A stretch of 64,000 nucleotides of DNA from MFD04580-c1 sp963702995. Lineage in GTDB: Bacteria; Planctomycetota; Phycisphaerae; Tepidisphaerales; Tepidisphaeraceae. The position numbers and the translations under genes are program-made. The stretch is taken from positions 620,001 to 684,000 of the forward strand of contig OY969783.1 of the NCBI GenBank assembly GCA_963702995.1. The letters run 5' to 3'. Below the pieces are notes generated by a model. The model did no database searches, was not told the origin of the DNA, and saw nothing but the letters and a program-made list of their open reading frames with translations. This document shows, one piece after another, positions 51,626 through 61,308 of this stretch (within the stretch, counting starts at the first letter, position 1; every line of letters starts with the position of its first letter).

Positions 51626-51986
51626 CGGACCGAGCGAATCACCTCCCCGCCTCAGCGGCGGCGGACGACGACTACGGCAATCTGACGAAAATCGAGTCAA
51701 TTCGGCCGGTTTCGACTTGCGTTTGGGCGAACCTCATTTAGTATCCGAACGGAAGCGCGGCCTGTACCGGCGCACGCAACGTCATTCGCGCGTTGAAGTT
51801 CACGTCGCCCGACCCTCTGCCGAGGCGGCGGCCAAAGAGCGTTGGCTGGCGAAGGATCGCCCGCCGAACGCTGGAGCGGCCGATGGTGCTGGGACCCTTT
51901 GGGCTCAACGGCACATTGGCGGCACCGAAGCTCGCGCGGGATGCGGCCCGAGGTGGGGCGACCCGTTAGAGCGGCAAGAGGCATGG
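51626..51986. other. Spacer, no gene seen
   Basis: No supported coding frame. It probably holds the promoter of the TPR gene that opens the flagellar cluster. Confidence 0.4.
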
Positions 51987-54405
51987 ATGCCGATGGCCAC
52001 GAATCCCGAACCATCGCCGCTCGATTCGCTCCCCGCTGGAGCGGATGATCCGCATTCCCCTTCTCCGCGCCCCCGTCAACTCTGGCAAGGCCCGCTCCTG
52101 CTCCTCTCGGTGGCGCTGTTCGCCTATGCGGCATGGCTGTTTATCGATCCGAAGCCCGGCCCGACCGACGAGCAGAAGGTTGAGGCGGCCGCCGCGATGA
52201 TGGCGGCGAAGCACCCGCAGGCCGCCCGCGAATTGTTGTCCAGCCTGGTGAGCCGGCCGAAGCTCGCGCCCGCCACGGCCGCCCAGGTTCACCTGCTCCT
52301 GTCCGAAGCGATTGAGTCCGAGCAGCAGATCGCCAAGTCCGACCTTCCAGCAAACCACGCGCTGATCGTCGATCATGCAAAGTCGGCGCTCGCGCTGGGG
52401 ATCAAACCGACGGAGCCCATCTGTCGCCGGATCGGCGCGGGCTACGAGGCCCTGGGGCGCGATAAGGATGCGATCGACTACTACAAGCGGGCGATCGCGC
52501 TGGAACCGAATTCGTCCCCGGCGCTGCGCCGGAAGGTGATCGACCTGCAACTGGATCGCGGCGATCTGCCGGCGGTCGAGGCCAGCCTCGACGAATACCT
52601 GAAGGACGACAAGCTGCCGCAAGCCGAGCAGGCCTGGGCGCTGGGGGAAAAGTCACGGCTCGTGACCGACCGGGGCGATTTCGCGGCCGCCCGGGCGTTG
52701 CTCGCCAAGGCTCTCACAATCGACCCGGATAAGACCTCGCAGGGGCTGGTCAACTACCGGCTCGGGTACTGCGCTCATAAGCTCGGCGACGACGCCGACG
52801 CCGAACGCTACCTTCGGGTTTCCCGGGACCTGCTGACGACCCGTCATTCGACCGACGCCGACGCGGCCGCACTGCTTGGCCAGATCCTTCAGGCCCGAGG
52901 CGAGACGGCGGAGGCGGCCTCCTTTTATCAGGATGTGCTGGTCAGCCACCCCGACTCCACGGCGGCGCCGCTGGCGCGTCTGGGCCGGGGCGTCTGCCGG
53001 ATCGAGACCGGCGGCAGCGACGATGCCGGCCTGACCGACCTCCACGACGTCGTCCAGGAGATCAACACCAAGCCATCGCGCGCCCGAATGAAGCCGGACG
53101 CCCTGGCGGCGCTGCGGCGGGGGTCTGGCGTGCTGACGGTCCGGGGGAATTTCCAGGGCGCAATGGAGTTGCTCTCGCTGGAACAGACGCTCGGCCCGGA
53201 GCCACAGCCTGATTTTTTCGCCCGGCTCGGCGCTGTCTATGAGAAGCGCGCGGACCAGTTGCAGCAAGCAGTCGTCGCCGCCCCGAGCCCGGACGAAAAG
53301 GCGCGGCGGCCGCCAGTCCAAGGAGCTGCTGATCAAGGCGGGGGACGCCTCGATCGCCTATTCGAAAGGCCTCACCCTTCAGGACAACGGCGGCCACGGC
53401 GAGGCGCTCTGGAAAGGGATCGACCTGTACGACCGGGCCGGCGATATGCACCGGGTGACGTCGGCGCTGGAAGTCTTCGTCGCGGAAAACCCCGGCGACG
53501 GCCTGGCCCCCGAAGCGCTCTGGCGGCTCGGCCGCGCCTACCAGGCGGCCGGCCTGTTCGATAAGGCGATCGGCGCGTTCCAGAAGAATCAATTTCGCTA
53601 CCCCCAGAGCCTGTTCGCGTCCAAGAGCGGCGTACCGCTCGCCCAGTCGTACATCGCCAAAGGCCCGGAACGTTATACAAAAGCTGAAGCGGCACTGGTG
53701 GCCACGCTTGGCAGCCCGTTGATCACCCCGGACGCCGACGAGTTCCGCGAGGCGTTATTCGAGCTCGCCCAGCTCCAATACCGCACCGATCGCTATGAGG
53801 AGGCGGTCTCCCGCCTGTCGGAGCTGATCGAGCGCTACCCCAAGGAGGACCGCAAAGGGCAGATCCTGTTCCTGATGGCTGACAGCTATCGCAAGAGCGC
53901 GGCGCTCCTGAAGCAAATAAAGGAAGCGCGGCCGGCGACGGCGCCCTCCACGCCGCTCGACGCCGCGAACCTTGCGACCCGAGCGGAAGCAGCGGCCGCC
54001 AAACGAGATCGGCTCGAACGCGCCCGACGACTCTATGACGACGTGATCGAGCACTACCGCGTCCTCCCCCCGACGCGCGATGCGGACACGCTTTATCAGA
54101 AGCTCGCCCATTTTTATCGAGCCGACTGCCTTTTCGACACCCAGAACTACGAGGAAGCGATCCGGCTCTACGACGCGGCCGCCTTGCGGTACCAGGATGA
54201 CGCATCGGCGCTGGCCGCCTATGTGCAGGTGGTCAACTGCTACCGCGCCCTGGGCCGCCCGGAAGAGGCGAAGACCGCCAACGCGCGGGCCAAGTGGCTC
54301 CTCCGGCGAATGCCCGCCGAAACGTTCGCCAACGGGAAGCTCTCGATGCCGAAGGCGTTCTGGGACGACTGGCTGAATTGGAACAATACGGCGGGGCTCT
54401 GGTGA
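51987..54405 (+). CDS. Membrane-anchored TPR protein, frameshifted
   Basis: Start at 51987 with GAGG six bases before. One membrane helix (about 33-52, GPLLLLSVALFAYAAWLFI) follows a short Pro-rich tail, then many tetratricopeptide repeats (AIDYYKRAIALEPNSS, AAARALLAKALTIDPD, EAIRLYDAAALRYQDD). The frame switches near 53305 (QSKELLIKAGDASIAY onward). Restored length is about 806 residues. Its place just before flagellar genes suggests, but does not prove, a scaffold role in the flagellar or envelope machinery. Confidence 0.72.
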
Positions 54406-54497
54406 GGGCACCCCTGTCGGGGGCGCGGCCATGCGGTACAGAGTTGCTGCCCCACGGGATTCCGGAATGAGTGATCGACCAGACGAGGCGACTGCCG

Positions 54498-54600
54498 GTA
54501 GGGCACGCACTGCGTGCCGCCTCGGCACGCGACCGGCCGCGGGGCGGCGGCTGGACAGGGTCATGTCCCCCGTCGGCGGCACGCGACGCGTGCCCTACGG
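54498..54600. repeat. 3' palindromic element, GTAGGGCACGCACTGCGTGCCGC type, copy 2
   Basis: The left arm 54498-54520 (GGGCACGCACTGCGTGCCGC) pairs imperfectly with 54575-54600 (GGCGGCACGCGACGCGTGCC). It is a near match to the arms of the copy at 33038-33185, while the loops differ. It lies 92 bases after the TPR stop codon. Confidence 0.85.
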
Positions 54601-54630
54601 GCGGCCGCTCAATGAATGGACGGTGCCGCT

Positions 54631-55089
54631 ATGAGACTGAAAACGACGGAGCCCGACCCGATCATCCTGGCGCTTGGCAACCAGGTCGTTTGCTACCAGC
54701 GCCTTGCGAAGCTCGCCGAGGCCCAGCACGACTGCGTCCAGCGCGGCCAGACCGAGCAGCTCCTGGACATCCTGAACCGCCGGCAGGAAGTGCTGGACCA
54801 GCTCGCCGCGTTCGAACGCACGCTGGCGGGCGTCAAGCGTCAGTGGACGGAATACGTCGGCCGGCTCGATAGGGACCGGCGCGAGCAGGCCGAAACCCTG
54901 CTCGCCCAGACGCGCCGCCTGTTGGAGGAGATCACCGCCGCCGACCGGGACGACGCGATGGTCCTTCAGCAGCGAAAGCTCAACCTGGGCCGCCAGATCA
55001 ATAAGGCTTCGGCGGCGAAGGTCGTCAACCGCAAATACGCCTCCTCCGCCTACGGTGCCCCGCGGCCGGGGATGGACCTGAAGCAATGA
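54631..55089 (+). CDS. flgN: FlgN-like flagellar export chaperone
   Basis: 152 residues from the ATG at 54631. Almost entirely helical and heptad-like (YQRLAKLAEAQHDCVQRGQT, LLDILNRRQEVLDQLAAFE). It has an N-terminal LGNQVVCYQ region and a disordered tail (SSAYGAPRPGMDLKQ). This pattern and its place before flagellar regulators fit the FlgN family, the chaperones of hook-associated proteins FlgK and FlgL. The sequence itself is not decisive. Confidence 0.65.
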   Translation: MRLKTTEPDPIILALGNQVVCYQRLAKLAEAQHDCVQRGQTEQLLDILNRRQEVLDQLAAFERTLAGVKRQWTEYVGRLDRDRREQAETLLAQTRRLLEEITAADRDDAMVLQQRKLNLGRQINKASAAKVVNRKYASSAYGAPRPGMDLKQ

Positions 55090-55114
55090 AGCCACATTCG
55101 CACGGGCGACACGC

Positions 55115-56012
55115 ATGACGACGATGAGCCAAACCTCGCAGGCGCATGCCCGCGACGACACGTCGTCGCGAGCGGAGGGCGCCGCGACGACATCGGAGCA
55201 CGCGCGGCGGATCGAGGAGCTCGGCCGCATCATCCTCGTCTACAGCGAAGTGACCGACCGGCTCCAGCAATCGCACGAGCAGCTCAACGAGACGGTGCGC
55301 AAGCTGCGCGAGGAGCTGAGCGAAAAAAGCCGGCTGCTCGAACGGAAGAACCGCCTGGCGGCCCTGGGCGAAATGGCCGCGGGCATGGCACACGAGATCC
55401 GCAACCCGCTCGGCGGGATCCAGTTGTACGCGTCGCTGCTGGCGCACGACGTGAGCGACCGGGCCGACTCGCTCACGCTGGTCCAGAAGATCGCCGGCGG
55501 CGTCCGGCGGCTCGACGCGCTGGTCGGGCAGGTGCTGCAGTTCACCGCGCGAGATGCGCGCCGACGTCGGGCCGATCGATTTGTCGGAGATCGTCGAACA
55601 GTCCGTGGAGTACGCGGCCGCCGCGTTCAACGCCCGGGGCATCACCTGCGAAGTCCAGGGCCCAAGCCCGATGATCGTCACGGCCGACGCGCTGCTCGTC
55701 GGGCAGGCGCTACTGAACCTGTTGCTCAACGCCGCCGAAGCGATCGACGGGCCGGGGACGGTTTCGGTTCGCTATCGCAAGCCTGGGCCGGACGAAACGG
55801 AGCTTCGGCAGTTCCAGGTGGTCGTTCAGGACAGCGGGCCGGGCATCCCGGCCGAGGTGTTGGATCGGGTTTTCAATCCGTTCTTCACGACAAAGGAGAC
55901 CGGGACGGGGTTGGGCTTGTCGATCGTCCATCGGATCGTCGAGGCCCATGACGGGACGATCATCGCCGGCAACGCGCCCGGCGGCGGCGCACGGTTCGAA
56001 GTGAGGGTTTAA
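55115..56012 (+). CDS. NtrB/FlrB-like sensor histidine kinase, frameshifted
   Basis: Start ATG at 55115. A coiled-coil stretch of about 60 residues precedes the H-box MAHEIRNPLGG. The frame switches near 55555 to IDLSEIVEQSVEYAAAAFNA and continues with the N box LLNLLLNAAEAI, the G1 box DSGPGIP and the GTGLGLSIV box to 56012. Restored length is about 299 residues. It has no membrane helix, so it is a soluble kinase. Direct linkage to a sigma-54 activator gene and flgB makes it the likely partner in flagellar regulation. Confidence 0.82.
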
Positions 56013-56088
56013 GGCGGCCGACGTTGAACGGGCTTTCGGCACGACCGAACGTGCCCGCCCTGTCGGCGGCCCGGAATCGGAGCAGGCA

Positions 56089-57479
56089 ATGGCTCGAATT
56101 CTGATCGTGGATGACCAGGAGATGATGCGTGACTCGCTGGCGGCGACGCTCGCGCGGGAAGGTCACGAGGTCGTCGCCGCGGGCGATGGCCCGGCGGCCG
56201 TCGCGCGTCTCTCCTCCCCCAGCGCCAGCCGCATCGATCTGCTGATCACGGACCTTCGGATGCCGAAGATGACCGGCATCGAGCTTCTGGCCGAGGCGAA
56301 GCGGCTGCGCCCGGACATGGCCGTGCTGATGATGACCGCCTTCGCCTCGGTCGAGACGGCGATCCAGGCGATGAAGCTCGGCGCATACGACTACATCCAG
56401 AAGCCTTTCAACGGGGACGAGATCAAGCTGCTGGTCGATCGGGCGCTGGAGCACGGGCGGCTGGTCAAGGAGAACGCCGCGCTGCGCGGGATGGCCGAGC
56501 AGCTTGCGCCAAGCCGCTGATCGGGAGCGGCGAGGCGATCGGCGAGGTGCGGAAACGGATCGAACTGGTCGGCCGCAGCAGTGCGACAGTGCTCATCCGC
56601 GGCGAGAGCGGGACCGGCAAGGAGGTGGTCGCGCGGGCGATCCACGCCGCATCGGACCGCCGCGACCGCCCGATGCTGGCGGTCAACTGCGCCGCCCTGA
56701 GCGAGAACCTGCTGGAGTCGGAGCTGTTCGGGCATGAGAAGGGGGCATTTACCGGCGCCGACCGCCTGCGCCGCGGGCGGTTCGAGCTGGCGGACGGCGG
56801 GACGCTCCTGCTGGATGAGATCAGCGAGATCGCCCCGGGCCTGCAGGCCAAGCTGTTGCGGGTGTTGCAGGAGAACACATTCGAGCGCGTCGGCAGCAGC
56901 ATCAGCCAGTACGTGGACGTCCGGGTCGTCGCCACCACCAATCGCGACCTCGAACAGGAAGTGGAGGCGGGGAAGTTCCGCCAGGACCTGTTCTACCGGC
57001 TAAACGTCGTCCCGATCGAGCTCCCTCCGCTGCGCCGGCGGCCGGAGGACGTGCCGGAGCTGTGCCGGCACTTCCTCAGCAAGATCTCCAAGCGGGAGAA
57101 CTCCGCTTTCCGCCATATCGAATCGGACGCGATCCGACTGCTGCAGCGGTATTCGTGGCCCGGGAACGTGCGGGAGCTTCAAAACATCATCGAACGGGCA
57201 CACGTCCTGGAGTCGGAGCCGGGCGTGATCCGCGCGGCAACGCTCAAGCCCTGGCTTCGCGTGCGGCCGTCGGCCGCCGTCTCGGCCGACGGGCTGGCGG
57301 GAAAGCCGCTGGCCGATATCGAGAAACAGGTGATCCTCAGCACCCTCGAACGGTTCAAGGGGCATCGCCTGAAAACCGCTGGCGCCTTGGGGATCGGCGT
57401 CCGAACCCTGGGGATGAAGCTCAAGCGATGGAAAGAAGACGGCGAGCTTGCCGAGTCGGCCGCCATGGACGAAGGGTGA
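56089..57479 (+). CDS. Sigma-54-dependent response regulator (FlrC/NtrC type), frameshifted
   Basis: The receiver domain (residues about 1-120) has the acidic pocket VDDQE and phospho-acceptor Asp in LLITDLRMPK. Near 56510 a missing base puts an early stop in frame; the AAA+ domain continues in the next frame (PLIGSGEAIGEVRKRIELV). It has Walker A GESGTGKE, the sigma-54 contact loop GAFTGA, Walker B LLLDEI and a C-terminal Fis-type helix-turn-helix. Restored length is about 464 residues. A sigma-54-type promoter lies 130 bases after its stop, in front of flgB. Confidence 0.88.
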
Positions 57480-57608
57480 ACGGCGGTTCGCGGCGCCAGG
57501 CGCAAAACTTGCGCGAATCGCGCAGCGCGTGCCGGAAGGCAATGGCCCAGCGTTGGCGACTCGTGCGGCTTTTCTCCAAGGATATCGAGCCGCATCCCGT
57601 ACCGCGGG

Positions 57609-57625
57609 TTGGCACGAGCTTTGAA
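57609..57625 (+). promoter_or_regulatory. Sigma-54 (-24/-12) promoter candidate upstream of flgB
   Basis: TTGGCACGAGCTTTGAA matches the consensus TGGCAC-N5-TTGCW with one change in the -12 box (TTGAA). It lies 34 bases before the flgB start and directly after the gene for a sigma-54 activator with a GAFTGA loop. Initiation would fall at about 57637. Confidence 0.6.
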
Positions 57626-57658
57626 TTGTGGGTTCATAGAAAGGTCATGGGCTAAAGC

Positions 57659-58057
57659 ATGTTCGTCGAAAGGTTGGTCAATCAGGGGAGTGGGCCGGTG
57701 CTGGAGCAATGGCTTCAGTTCACCGCCGAGCGTCAGAAGGTGATCGCGGAGGACGTCGTGAACCTCAGCACGCCCAACTACGAGCAGAAGGATCTTTCGG
57801 TTGACAAGTTCCAGTCGATGCTGAACGAACAGATCGAGCAGCGCGACTCCGGCGGGGGCGGCCTCGGGCAGTCGGGTGAAGCGGCGCCCAGCTTTGAGAT
57901 GTCGAGCCCCGGCATGCTCTATCACGATGGCGCGCGACGATCGCTCGAACAGCTCATGACCAACCAGGCGAAAAATGGGATGACCCACAACCTGATCATC
58001 GAGCTGCTGAAGAAGCAGTATTCGCAACTGGAAATGGCGATCCGCGAGCACCCGTAA
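57659..58057 (+). CDS. flgB: Flagellar basal-body rod protein FlgB
   Basis: 132 residues, a usual size for FlgB. The N-terminal ERQKVIAEDVVNLSTPNYEQ corresponds to the rod-protein motif with Asn-x-x-Pro-x-Tyr, and the C-terminal LIIELLKKQYSQLEMAIRE is the helix that packs in the rod. It is secreted by the flagellar export system and sits in the proximal rod. It opens the flgB-flgC-fliE-F-G-H-I run behind the sigma-54-type promoter. Confidence 0.9.
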   Translation: MFVERLVNQGSGPVLEQWLQFTAERQKVIAEDVVNLSTPNYEQKDLSVDKFQSMLNEQIEQRDSGGGGLGQSGEAAPSFEMSSPGMLYHDGARRSLEQLMTNQAKNGMTHNLIIELLKKQYSQLEMAIREHP

Positions 58058-58117
58058 CGGGGATCGTTTTGAAGGCTCTTCGTGCCGCACGGCTCGGCGC
58101 CTTCGGGAGACAGACGC

Positions 58118-58522
58118 ATGTTTGACGTTCTTGACATGGGCGCCAGCGGCTTGGCGGCCCAGCGCACCCGGCTCGACACGATCGCTGAGAACATCCTCAA
58201 CGCCAACACCACCCGCAACGCCAAGGGGCAGCCGATCCCGTTCCGCCGCCGCTTCGCGACGCTGGCCTCCGGGATGGCTGGCCACCCGGGCCGCCCGGGC
58301 GTTCACGTGGACGCCGTCAAGAGCGACATGAGCCCCTTCACCAAGCGATATGAGCCCGGCCACCCCGACGCCAACGCTGAGGGGATCGTCCTTTACCCGA
58401 ACATCGATATCGCGACCGAATACGTCAACGCGATGGAGGCCTCCCGCGCGTACGAGGCCAATGTGACGATGATGGAAGTGAGCAAGGCGATGATCAACGC
58501 GAGCCTGCGCCTGATTGCTTAG
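58118..58522 (+). CDS. flgC: Flagellar basal-body rod protein FlgC
   Basis: 134 residues from the ATG at 58118, with GGGAGA upstream. The rod motif reads ASGLAAQRTRLDTIAENILN followed by ANTTRN, and the C-terminal helix is EYVNAMEASRAYEANVTMME, both diagnostic of FlgC. It forms the proximal rod with FlgB. It follows flgB by 60 bases. A palindromic element separates it from fliE. Confidence 0.95.
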   Translation: MFDVLDMGASGLAAQRTRLDTIAENILNANTTRNAKGQPIPFRRRFATLASGMAGHPGRPGVHVDAVKSDMSPFTKRYEPGHPDANAEGIVLYPNIDIATEYVNAMEASRAYEANVTMMEVSKAMINASLRLIA

Positions 58523-58529
58523 CTCCAGA

Positions 58530-58740
58530 GCGCTAGCCATGTACGGCGGCGTCATGGTAAAAGTCGAAATCCGAAACACGAAATCCGAAGGAATGAGAAG
58601 GGGCAAAGAAGAAACCGGATGCGAGCAACTGCGGCGTTTTCCGCTTCGTCTTCTTTTCAGCTTCCTTGAGATTTTGTTGCTTCGAATTTCTCCTGTTCTC
58701 AAGGCTTTACCACTGTTCGGCGTCGTAGTGTTAGTGGCTG
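58530..58740. repeat. 3' palindromic element, AAATCCGAAGCACGAAAT type, inside the flagellar operon
   Basis: The left arm (GAAATCCGAAACACGAAATC, 58565-58584) pairs imperfectly with the right arm around 58660-58690. The middle keeps AAGAAGAAACCGGA, and the right end has GTAGTGTTAGTG, both shared with 23675-23891. The two are therefore copies of one element. It begins a few bases after the flgC stop. Confidence 0.82.
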
Positions 58741-58846
58741 GCACACTCCCTTCGCCGCAGCGCGTTTAGGCGGGTCACGACCCGAAACCCTGGGCCGACG
58801 GCACACGGAGTATGCCTGTCACAAGTGTGATCGACTTCGTTAACCC

Positions 58847-59146
58847 ATGATCAACGGTGTTGACAATCTCGCGGCCGCGAAGGTGACCGGCGGCGCCGCG
58901 GCCAAGGCCAGTGGCCCAGCCCCTTCCACGAGCTTCGCGACGGTGCTGAAAGACAGCATCGGCGAGGTCTCCCGCCTCCAGCAGGACGCGAGCAAAGCCG
59001 TCGAGGACCTCGCGACGGGCAAATCCGAGAACGTCACCGGGGTCATGACCGCGATGGAAAAGTCCGACCTCGCCTTCAAGACGCTGCTCGCGATCCGCGC
59101 GAAGTTGATGGAGGCGTACGACGAGATCAAGGGCATGCAGGTGTGA
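58847..59146 (+). CDS. fliE: Flagellar hook-basal body protein FliE
   Basis: 99 residues. The FliE pattern is visible: an Ala-rich N-terminus, SFATVLKDSIGEVSRLQQDA in the middle and the conserved C-terminal AMEKSDLAFKTLLAIRAKLM. FliE joins the MS ring to the rod. No clear ribosome site precedes the ATG at 58847. It lies 325 bases after flgC because of the repeat element. Confidence 0.93.
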   Translation: MINGVDNLAAAKVTGGAAAKASGPAPSTSFATVLKDSIGEVSRLQQDASKAVEDLATGKSENVTGVMTAMEKSDLAFKTLLAIRAKLMEAYDEIKGMQV

Positions 59147-59582
59147 CGGTGCCTATGGCTTGTGGGCCCCGCCAAAGCGGCTCACCCGTTCCGCCGTCGC
59201 CCAGCGCGTGCCGCGAGGCGCGCCCGTTCGCATCTCGTACGGATCGACAATATTTCGCGTCTTGCGGTTCAAGATTTCGCGACTACAACGTACGCACATC
59301 AGCCAGATAAGAGCGCTCGATCGGGGCGGCCGCGAGGAGGTCGCGGGCCGGGGATGAAGGTGCCCCGGGGCGTCAAGCAAGGCCGAAGGACAGTCGCCCG
59401 CTAACCCATCGTTGCCTCGTCGAAAGGCGAGGCCCTGATCGGCGCGAGATGAAAACTGAGGCCAGGGGTGGGTGATCGTTCGAGTCGGGTGGGCAGGATG
59501 CCCGCCGGTCCCATGGTGCCGTGCATGGTGCGTCAAGGCGCGCTGCGCAGGCTCCGTCCATACAGCCAGGGAGGGCTGGGTC
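59147..59582. other. Spacer between fliE and fliF, no gene supported
   Basis: 436 bases, long for an operon interior. A short minus-strand frame with MCVRC and IVDPYEMRTG has no start signal or recognised family. GCCTCG/CGAGGC near 59414-59433 is a small hairpin. The fliF ribosome site GGGAGGG is at the end. Confidence 0.45.
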
Positions 59583-61223
59583 ATGGACTTCTTCAAATCG
59601 CAGTTCGACCGCATTCAGGAACAAATCGCAGCGCTTTCCTCCAGTCAGAAAATGCTGACCGGGACGCTCATCGCCATCATGGTGATGACGCTCGCCTTCT
59701 GGGGCCACTTCGCCGGCACGGCCGACATGGAGCCGCTGCTCAACCAGTCTTTCTCCCAGGAGGAGATCGCGCTGATCACCGCGCGACTGGTGGATAAGCA
59801 CATCGAGTACAAGGTCGTCGGCGACAAGATCATGATCGCCGCCGATCGAAAGATCGAAGTCCTGGCCGACCTCTCCTACAACAACATGCTGCCGAAAGTC
59901 ACGGCGAGCGGGTTCGACGACATCATCAAGCAGTCCAACCCGTTCGACAGCACCAGCCGCGAAAGCGCCGTCTTCAACCACGGCAAGGAAGTCACGCTCT
60001 CCCGCATCATCAGCGAATGGCCCGGCGTCGGTTCGGCGTCGGTGATCATCGACCCGCGCACCGAGCGGCACATCGGCGCCGACATCGAGCCGGTCGCCAC
60101 CGTGAACATCCGGATGAAGCAGGGGAGCAACGGGGGCAAGCAGCTTGCCCGGGCGGCCGCTTCGATCGTCGCGGGTTCGCAGGCGGGGCTGGCGGTCGGT
60201 CGAGTGAAGGTCCTGATCGACAGCCGCCACATCGTCGTCCACGACGACGCCGACGGCGGGCCTGACGTCGCCGACAGCTTTCGCGAGATCGTCCAGGCCG
60301 AAGAGCTGCGGCTGACCCAGAAGGTCGAGACCCACCTGAATATCCCCGGCGCGCTCGTCTCGGTCGCCGTCACCGTCAACAACAAGGCATCGACCGTGAA
60401 GGAGACGACGGTTGACGAGAAAAAGTCGCTCCACGTCGAGGCGGACATCGAATCCGGCGCGCAGGATCACTCCAACAGCGCTCCCGGCGCGGTCGAGGGG
60501 GGCGCCGTGCCGAACGTTGGCGCGTCGATCGCCGCGGCGCCGGCCGCGGGGGAGAGCACGACCTCGACCGAGACCAAAGACCACACCCGATATCTGAACG
60601 TCCCCGCGGTCCGCGAAGAAAGCACTTCGGCCCCGGCGGGGCAGACGACCGTCGTGGGGGCGTCGGTTCGCGTCCCCAGAAGCTATTTCGTTGGGCTGGC
60701 CAAACAAATGGCCGGCGACGCCAAAGAGCCCGACGCCGCCACGGTTAAAAAGCTGATCGCCGAAGAGATCCCGTCGATCCGCGAAGCGGTCATGAAGACC
60801 CTGTTCCTGCAGAAGTCGTCCGATATCTCGGTTGACGCCTACGCTGACCTCCTGGCCCCGGCGGCCGCCGCCCCGGCCCAGGCTTCGAGCGTGACGCTGG
60901 CGGTCGGCGGGCACCTGAAGGAAATCATCCTGGGCGGGATGGCGCTCATGAGCCTTTTCATGGTGTCGATGATGGTCAGGAAGGGGACGCCCGCGACGAT
61001 CACCCTCCCGCCGGCCCCGGCGGCCAGCGCCGGCAGCCCGGTGCTCAGCAGCGGCGAATCGTTGGTGGGCGAGGCGATCGCCGGCGGGACGACGCTGGAC
61101 GGCATGGAGCTCGACGACGAAGCGGTCCGCGCCCAGCAGGTCCTGGACCAGGTATCGACCCTGATCACCGAGAACCCCGACGCGGCCGCCAACCTGGTCA
61201 AGCGGTGGCTGAACCGCGGCTAG
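59583..61223 (+). CDS. fliF: Flagellar MS-ring protein FliF
   Basis: 546 residues from the ATG at 59583, with GGGAGGG eight bases before it; the longer upstream frame is rejected. It has two membrane helices (about 24-45 and 445-468). The ring-building motifs include VVGDKIMIAADRK, VATVNIRMKQGSNGGKQLAR and ALVSVAVTVNNK. The C-terminal DPDAAANLVKRWLN-like tail (PDAAANLVKRWLNRG) binds FliG. The central region of about 320-400 is low complexity. It forms the inner-membrane base of the motor. Confidence 0.93.
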   Translation: MDFFKSQFDRIQEQIAALSSSQKMLTGTLIAIMVMTLAFWGHFAGTADMEPLLNQSFSQEEIALITARLVDKHIEYKVVGDKIMIAADRKIEVLADLSYNNMLPKVTASGFDDIIKQSNPFDSTSRESAVFNHGKEVTLSRIISEWPGVGSASVIIDPRTERHIGADIEPVATVNIRMKQGSNGGKQLARAAASIVAGSQAGLAVGRVKVLIDSRHIVVHDDADGGPDVADSFREIVQAEELRLTQKVETHLNIPGALVSVAVTVNNKASTVKETTVDEKKSLHVEADIESGAQDHSNSAPGAVEGGAVPNVGASIAAAPAAGESTTSTETKDHTRYLNVPAVREESTSAPAGQTTVVGASVRVPRSYFVGLAKQMAGDAKEPDAATVKKLIAEEIPSIREAVMKTLFLQKSSDISVDAYADLLAPAAAAPAQASSVTLAVGGHLKEIILGGMALMSLFMVSMMVRKGTPATITLPPAPAASAGSPVLSSGESLVGEAIAGGTTLDGMELDDEAVRAQQVLDQVSTLITENPDAAANLVKRWLNRG

Positions 61224-61308
61224 CCGCGCCCGCCCGCCGACACACCGACGAGATCGTGCGGGCCGTCGCGCAACGGCTGGCCCGGCACGGGAATGGGACA
61301 GGCTTCTT

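Noticed and set aside
56089..57479. The receiver and AAA+ parts as two separate genes
   Set aside because: They are in adjacent frames with the expected linker reading straight through a one-base shift, as in a single NtrC-type regulator.
59153..59305. Short minus-strand frame with MCVRC and RNIVDPYEMRTG between fliE and fliF
   Set aside because: It looks slightly protein-like, but there is no ribosome site and no family I recognise, and it is antisense inside an operon.
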